Positions 32,065 through 37,019 of a stretch of 37,019 nucleotides of DNA are shown in pieces. Location: the NCBI GenBank assembly GCA_011369465.1, contig DRQG01000048.1, positions 1 to 37,019 of the forward strand. The letters are read 5' to 3'. The position numbers and the translations under genes are program-made. The notes beneath the pieces are model-generated. The model had not been told where the DNA came from and did no database searches. It was given only the letters and a program-made list of their open reading frames with translations. Source of the DNA: Caldithrix abyssi (GTDB taxonomy: Bacteria; Calditrichota; Calditrichia; Calditrichales; Calditrichaceae). Numbering within the stretch: the stretch's first letter is position 1; every line of letters begins with the position of its first letter.

Positions 32065-33852
32065 ATGAAAAAGACCAGTTTGTATCTTCTTAAAGTATTG
32101 CTCACCTTTGTCTTTTTTCTCATTCTTCTTATTGCTGTGGTATCGGCCTGGCTGCAATATAAGGGCCAGGTAGAACAAATTGAACGGGATCGGCTAAATA
32201 CCGTTTTGATAACGGCCCGTACAGCGGTTTTATCAATAGAGTCCGAAACGCTCAATTCGATCCGGGAAGCAAAAGATTACACATCGGCAGGGTATAACGC
32301 TATCCATAATAAACTGGTCGAGCTGCAACAAGCTGCCGGGCTCCCTGCCTCAGGAGTTAGAATTTTACGCAAAGCAGGCACCCACACCGAAATGGTCGTA
32401 ACCGCAGAAAAGCAAAATCGCATAGGACAGAGTTTCGATTTATGGACAGAAATGAACGGGGTATTCAATAAAGGCCTCGCCGCCGCCCGTATAAATGAAA
32501 TAAAAGGGGTAAACTATGCCGTGGCTTTTGCGCCGATAAAAAATACACACGGCGAAACGGTTGCTTTATTGATGATTGAAAAAGAGCTCAACGAGCTGCC
32601 ATCATTCTTTGAGGTTTTGTTTTGGCCGTTGATCATAGGATTGGTTCTTTTTATTTTGATCGCCGTGGTGGCCACGGTTGTTCTTAAACGGCTGGATGGA
32701 GCCGTAAACGAGATACATTTCAACCTCGAGCGTCTCAAAAAGGGCGAACCGCTGCGTCGTTCGGAAACGGATACGCTTTTGCTTAGCGAGATAACCGAAG
32801 ACCTCAAAGCTTTGGAAACACGTATAAAAGGAACAGAGGAATCCAAAGAGGAACGGGAAAAAATACAAAAACAGATAACCGAACTTCTTAAGATTGTAAG
32901 CGCGGCCGCTGATGGCGATTTTACGGTAACCGCGCGGGTTACGGCCGATACTCTGGGCGCATTGGCCGATTCCTTTAATTTGATGATCAGCGATTTGAGC
33001 GAACTGGTACGGGATGCCAAGAACGCCGCGGAAGAAGTGGCCAGCACAACCGCGGGTATCCTGAAAAATGTGGAAGTGATGGCTAAAGGAGCCGCCGACC
33101 AGGCCTCGCAAACAGAAACTATCAGTAATTTTGCCAAAGATATGGCCGATCTGATCACCAATACCAATCAAAACGCCCAACGGGCCGCCGAAGCCGCCCG
33201 AAAGGCTAAAGAAGTGGCAGAAACCGGATCGCAGATCGTAAAAAAATCTATCGAAGGAATGCAGCACATCCGCGAATCCGTACGCGATGCTTCCAAACAG
33301 GTAAAAGTGCTGGGAGAAAATTCTACGCGTATCGGAGAGATTACCGATTTTATCAGCGAAATTGCCAGCCAAACCAACCTTTTGGCGCTTAACGCTTCTA
33401 TCGAAGCCGCCCGGGCAGGGGAAGCCGGCCGCGGTTTTAGTGTGGTAGCCGATGAAATCCGCAATCTGGCCGAGCGATCCAGCCGATCCGCGGACGAAAT
33501 ATCCAAACTGATCGGTGATATTCAGGATGGCATATCCAAAACGATGGATGCCATGGATAAAGGTACCCTGCAGGTGGCCGAAGGAACCAAAATGGTGGAC
33601 AGCGCCGGTGTAACTTTGCGGGAAATTTTGGGCAGCATCGAGATTTCTACCAAATCTGCAGTTGAAATATCCAATGCCACACAGGAACAAACCAAGTATA
33701 GTCAGGAAATCGTACAATCTTTGGAACACATTGCCGGAATTGCCCGCGAAACTGCGGACGGCGCCAAACAATCCAAAGAATTTGCCACCAAGCTGGAAGC
33801 CCTTTCGACTAAGTTGAATCAGGCGGTTTCCAAGTTTAGACTGGCTAAATGA
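32065..33852 (+). CDS. Methyl-accepting chemotaxis protein (PilJ-like position)
   Basis: Membrane chemoreceptor of 595 residues. TM1 about 8-30; periplasmic sensor about 31-183 (single-domain, Cache/four-helix-like, family not certain); TM2 about 184-206; a HAMP-like and helical stretch about 207-275; a second HAMP-like unit about 274-320 ([13 protein letters not shown]...[12 protein letters not shown]); and the signalling coiled-coil with the conserved hairpin from about 432 ([21 protein letters not shown], then [16 protein letters not shown]). There is no C-terminal CheR-tether pentapeptide. ATG 32065 follows GAGGG by 5 bases and begins the TM1 signal; an in-frame ATG at 32023 inside cheW is less likely. 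It should form an array with the CheW and ChpA-like proteins encoded on either side. Confidence 0.93.
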   Translation: MKKTSLYLLKVLLTFVFFLILLIAVVSAWLQYKGQVEQIERDRLNTVLITARTAVLSIESETLNSIREAKDYTSAGYNAIHNKLVELQQAAGLPASGVRILRKAGTHTEMVVTAEKQNRIGQSFDLWTEMNGVFNKGLAAARINEIKGVNYAVAFAPIKNTHGETVALLMIEKELNELPSFFEVLFWPLIIGLVLFILIAVVATVVLKRLDGAVNEIHFNLERLKKGEPLRRSETDTLLLSEITEDLKALETRIKGTEESKEEREKIQKQITELLKIVSAAADGDFTVTARVTADTLGALADSFNLMISDLSELVRDAKNAAEEVASTTAGILKNVEVMAKGAADQASQTETISNFAKDMADLITNTNQNAQRAAEAARKAKEVAETGSQIVKKSIEGMQHIRESVRDASKQVKVLGENSTRIGEITDFISEIASQTNLLALNASIEAARAGEAGRGFSVVADEIRNLAERSSRSADEISKLIGDIQDGISKTMDAMDKGTLQVAEGTKMVDSAGVTLREILGSIEISTKSAVEISNATQEQTKYSQEIVQSLEHIAGIARETADGAKQSKEFATKLEALSTKLNQAVSKFRLAK

Positions 33853-33866
33853 AAGCGGAGTTTTTT

Positions 33867-36800
33867 ATGATCAATCCTACCAAAGACCTGAGTTTTAATA
33901 AATTCTATCTTACGGAATTTTTTAACCAGGCCCTGGAACGGGGTAAAAATATCATCCCGGAAAAGCAGTACGCGATTTTACGCGAACTGGTGGATTATAT
34001 CGTTATTGATGAAAACTTTATCCGACCGCTGGAAATGCTGGCCAAATACCACGGTACCAACGAATTAACCATCTTTCTTTTTGATATGATGGGCCGGGTG
34101 GAAGATTACGAACCGGATATGATTTACGCGGCCTTACCCGATCTGGCTGATGATTTTGTGAGTGTGTACAATTTGGTTTGTGAAGAGGATTTTGCTGTTA
34201 ACGATTTGCAAAAGGCGCTGGAAGATTTCCGGGAAAAATATGCAGCTGCAGAAACCGTTTCAACACCGCCCCAACCGGAAAAAGAAGAAGAAAAAACATT
34301 CACGTTTAACGAATTCTATAATAAAGAATACCTCCTGCATCTGAATGCCCGTCTGGATGCTCTGGACGAAGAAAAAAAAGCACAATATTTAGCCATTATA
34401 AATGCCTTTTTCCAAATCTGGAATGAAGAGAAAAACTATAAGGATTTCGAATTCGGTTTACCTGTTTACCGCATTTTTGAAGTACTGGAAAATCTGTTCC
34501 CTGCTAAAGAAAACCAGTTGCCGCCCTTTCGGCAAATGCAGGAGTTGAGCGGGCATATTAATGAGCTGGTAAACAGAATACGCTTATTTGAAGAATCCGA
34601 CCAGGCGCTGTTTAATGAAATATTGAGAACCGGTACTTTACCGCATAAAATACCCGAACCTGCGCCGGAGAAAACGTATTTGCCGCCGGAAGAAGTTCCC
34701 GAGGAAGCCCTTACCATCGATGCGCTGCTGCGTGATTATTTCAAAAGTGAAGTGCAGGATCATCGGGACAGCTTCATTAAGGAATTTGATGAAATAAAAG
34801 TAGGGAAAGAACAGGACGCGCCGCTGCAACGTATCATCAGCCAGGTAAAGTCTTTAAAAGAAATCAGTATGATCCACGGGTATAACGGGATCGAATATGC
34901 CTGCGGAGCTCTTATCGCCAAACTGGAAGACGCCCGGCGGAAAAATAAACAGCTTACGCCGCAGTCGCTGGAAATTTTGAATACTTTGTTAGATGAATTT
35001 TTACAGGTTGACAGATTTATCGCTACGGAAAAAAACGATCCTGTGCTACAAAACGTCTATGAACTGCTCGATCGGTTGGAGGCGACATTTGCCGCAAAAG
35101 AAATTTCCGCAACCAAAGAAGCCGAACCGGAAGAAATATCCTTTGATGATACGGCCAAAGTATTGGATATTTTAAGCGATCTGTTACAGCAAATTCATCA
35201 TAAAATACAACCGCTGCACAACGGTCTGAAAGAAACCGATACCGCCGACGCCTTGTTCGGAATACTCGAAAAGCTGCGCCGCTCTACCAGCGGAGTCTTC
35301 CCGCCGCTTAAACAACACTTTCTCGATCCGCTGGATGATGCCTACCGTACCCTGATTCATGTTACAGACGACCGTTTTGAACAGGGGCAGCAGATGATTG
35401 AAGGTATCTGGCAAATGCTGTTCAGTCTGCTCAAAGAGCCGCTGAATCTGGCGCCGTTGGCGGAAGAATTTGAAAAATTTCACCAGTTTGTAAATGCGGC
35501 CAAAGAGCCGTTGTTCAATAGCGGTAATGATCAGGTTGTTAGCGCTTTCGCCGAAGCTCATCTGGCTTTCTGGAAACGGGAAAAGATAAAATACAAAACA
35601 TTGCTTGTTGAGACGGATCCAAAAAACCGTAAAACGGTCCATAATTATTTTTTGCGGGTAAAAGCGGAAATGAGCTGGCTTAAACTGGATGGCTATGTTC
35701 CTTTATGCTCCTATCTGGAAATGGTAACCCGGCAAGACAGCGGTCTGGCTTTTAATGAAGACATGGCTTTTGAGTTACTCCAATCATTCGAGTTGGCGCT
35801 GGAGCGCATTAAGACTCAGGGAAAAAGCGGGTCTGCTGAGGACATTTTATCTGTAATAAGCGAGCTTGTGGAAGTGGAGCAGCAACCCGGCCAGGCCATG
35901 GAAGAAATACCCGGGGCAGCCGAGGAAGCGGTGGAAGCTCCTGCGGAAGAGAAAGAACAAAGGGAAGAAATTACCGAAGCAGCGGTTGACGAAGAAGAGG
36001 AAGAAGATGTTGAAGAAATGTTTCTGCAAGAGGTGCGCTTGCATCTGGATATGGCCAGAGATGCTTTGCGCGAACTGGATAATCAGCCTAAAAACCGCAC
36101 TTTCTTAAATCAGGTGGAAAACGCTCTGCATTCCGTAAAAGCTTCGGCACAGGTGCTCAATAAAGACACCATTGCGCATCTTGCCGGTCAGGTGGAAGAG
36201 CTGGCCGAAATCTATGGTAAAAGCACCCTGCCCATTCCGGATAACCTTTATGCTGCGCTTAATGACGGAGTTGTTGCTCTTTTAGAATTGGCAACGGGCA
36301 AAACGGATAAACCGGCAGAGATCGAGCAGACCCTGCAGGATATGCTGGATACCGTGCCCATAACAGACGGCGAACCGCTGCAAAAGGAATCGGTTGAAGA
36401 AAAAGACGCCGTTAGCGAAACCGAGGAAAAGACAGTTGCCGAAAAACCGCTCTTCGCGGAACACGAGGATGTGGATGAAGATTTATTGGATATTTTCGGA
36501 CAGGAAGCGAAAAGCTTCTTAAGCATTATAGACACATCCTTCCGGAAATTGAAAAAAGATAATACAGATCTGGAAGCGTTAAACCAGTTTGAATACGCTG
36601 CTCACTCACTCAAATCGGCTGCCAAAATGTTGGGATTCCGCGAAATCGCACAGGTTACCGACAGCATGGAACAGATGATCGAAGCCATTAAAAACGGTGA
36701 AATCCAGAACAGCAATCAAATAGAAAACGCCCTGGGCCAGGGCATCGAAGCGGTTAAGAAATTGAGCTCCGGAGAAAAAGTATCTTCCTCTCATCTATCG

Positions 36801-37019
36801 CATATTATCAATATTTTGGAGTTGGCGGAACCGGAAATCTTGCAGGAAGAAGATATCTCGACCGAAGAACCGGAAGAAACCACCGAGACGGCCAAACCCG
36901 AGGTGGCAGCCTATTTTATCGAGGAAGCCAATGAACTGCTTACCGGTTTGAATATGGATTTACTGGAACTGGAAAAAATGCCCCAAAGCGAAACATTACT
37001 TTCTAATATTCTGCGCAAC
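33867..37019 (+). CDS. CheA/ChpA-like multi-HPt histidine kinase (3' end outside window)
   Basis: Open frame of 1051 codons with no stop before the window edge; GCGGAG lies 6 bases before ATG 33867. The protein is mostly helical, with several HPt-like modules joined by Glu-rich linkers, as in ChpA/PilL. Two modules keep the phospho-accepting His: H755 in ENALHSVKASAQVL and H913 in AAHSLKSAAKMLGF. Two earlier ones have lost it: K328 stands at the His position in QVKSLKEISMIHGY, and an Arg in NYFLRVKAEMSWLKLDGY. Another classical CheA HPt begins at the edge (YFIEEANELLTGLNMDLLELEKMP). The kinase core (dimerisation, HATPase, CheW-like) and perhaps a receiver must lie beyond the window. Order RR-cheW-MCP-this gene matches pilG-pilI-pilJ-chpA. 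Confidence 0.85.
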   Translation, partial: MINPTKDLSFNKFYLTEFFNQALERGKNIIPEKQYAILRELVDYIVIDENFIRPLEMLAKYHGTNELTIFLFDMMGRVEDYEPDMIYAALPDLADDFVSVYNLVCEEDFAVNDLQKALEDFREKYAAAETVSTPPQPEKEEEKTFTFNEFYNKEYLLHLNARLDALDEEKKAQYLAIINAFFQIWNEEKNYKDFEFGLPVYRIFEVLENLFPAKENQLPPFRQMQELSGHINELVNRIRLFEESDQALFNEILRTGTLPHKIPEPAPEKTYLPPEEVPEEALTIDALLRDYFKSEVQDHRDSFIKEFDEIKVGKEQDAPLQRIISQVKSLKEISMIHGYNGIEYACGALIAKLEDARRKNKQLTPQSLEILNTLLDEFLQVDRFIATEKNDPVLQNVYELLDRLEATFAAKEISATKEAEPEEISFDDTAKVLDILSDLLQQIHHKIQPLHNGLKETDTADALFGILEKLRRSTSGVFPPLKQHFLDPLDDAYRTLIHVTDDRFEQGQQMIEGIWQMLFSLLKEPLNLAPLAEEFEKFHQFVNAAKEPLFNSGNDQVVSAFAEAHLAFWKREKIKYKTLLVETDPKNRKTVHNYFLRVKAEMSWLKLDGYVPLCSYLEMVTRQDSGLAFNEDMAFELLQSFELALERIKTQGKSGSAEDILSVISELVEVEQQPGQAMEEIPGAAEEAVEAPAEEKEQREEITEAAVDEEEEEDVEEMFLQEVRLHLDMARDALRELDNQPKNRTFLNQVENALHSVKASAQVLNKDTIAHLAGQVEELAEIYGKSTLPIPDNLYAALNDGVVALLELATGKTDKPAEIEQTLQDMLDTVPITDGEPLQKESVEEKDAVSETEEKTVAEKPLFAEHEDVDEDLLDIFGQEAKSFLSIIDTSFRKLKKDNTDLEALNQFEYAAHSLKSAAKMLGFREIAQVTDSMEQMIEAIKNGEIQNSNQIENALGQGIEAVKKLSSGEKVSSSHLSHIINILELAEPEILQEEDISTEEPEETTETAKPEVAAYFIEEANELLTGLNMDLLELEKMPQSETLLSNILRN

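Noticed and set aside
35866-36108. Lys/Arg-rich + strand frames inside the 33867-37019 gene
   Set aside because: They are out-of-frame readings of the Glu/Lys-rich linkers of the multi-HPt protein, which is open along its full length.

Overview
The window reads as a contiguous piece of an FCB-group bacterium, most plausibly Calditrichota or a close relative (KSB1/Ignavibacteriota-like). The reasons are secreted proteins ending in type IX secretion (T9SS) sorting domains with the 'YPNPFNP' signature, a PorV/PorQ-family outer-membrane protein, TonB-dependent receptors with an N-terminal carboxypeptidase-regulatory-like domain, and moderate GC content with usable Shine-Dalgarno sites and sigma70-like promoters. 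The phylum is an inference from these families; no marker gene is present. Every gene I can support lies on the + strand.

Layout. (1) 1-1790: tail of a cytochrome c oxidase assembly operon (heme A synthase CtaA cut by the window edge, SCO1/SenC copper chaperone, DUF420/CtaM-like membrane protein). (2) 1791-2228: gene-free, with a REP-like hairpin. (3) 2229-8397: a YgeY-type M20 hydrolase and a YgeW/OTCase-like carbamoyltransferase, split by a repeat-rich spacer, followed by a lipoprotein-type YtcJ-like amidohydrolase and a secreted calcineurin-like/purple-acid-phosphatase-like phosphoesterase, closed by a terminator at 8431-8461. (4) 8483-25982: a long locus for glycerophosphodiester/glycerol-3-phosphate use: GlpT, TonB-dependent receptor, a 1055-residue surface protein, a PorV-like protein, GlpD, a GntR/HutC regulator with UTRA domain, two T9SS-exported lamin-tail-domain (LTD) proteins and periplasmic GlpQ. 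A good sigma70 promoter precedes glpT, and a HutC-type operator lies inside its spacer. (5) 26054-29402: mixed accessory genes: a 2,4-dienoyl-CoA-reductase-like SDR, a Phd/YefM-VapC toxin-antitoxin pair with a TGTACA operator, a DUF4442 thioesterase-like protein and a GHL10/YngK-like glycoside hydrolase. (6) 29492-37019: a chemosensory operon of the Pil-Chp type led by a ParA ATPase: ParA, response regulator with a very acidic linker, CheW, MCP, and a huge multi-HPt CheA/ChpA-like protein that runs off the right edge.

How the parts fit. The most coherent unit is region 4. Inferred flow: surface-exposed T9SS proteins bind or process organophosphate polymers or lipid head groups; the TonB receptor with its partner imports the product across the outer membrane; periplasmic GlpQ releases glycerol-3-phosphate; GlpT brings it into the cytoplasm in exchange for phosphate; GlpD oxidises it to DHAP and feeds the quinone pool. 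The HutC-family regulator would sense a phosphorylated or related metabolite and repress at the glpT promoter. The upstream secreted phosphoesterase may belong to the same physiology although a terminator separates it. An outer-membrane uptake arm attached to a glpTDQ set is the best candidate for an undescribed system here. All functional statements rest on reading motifs; no database search or structure prediction was run.
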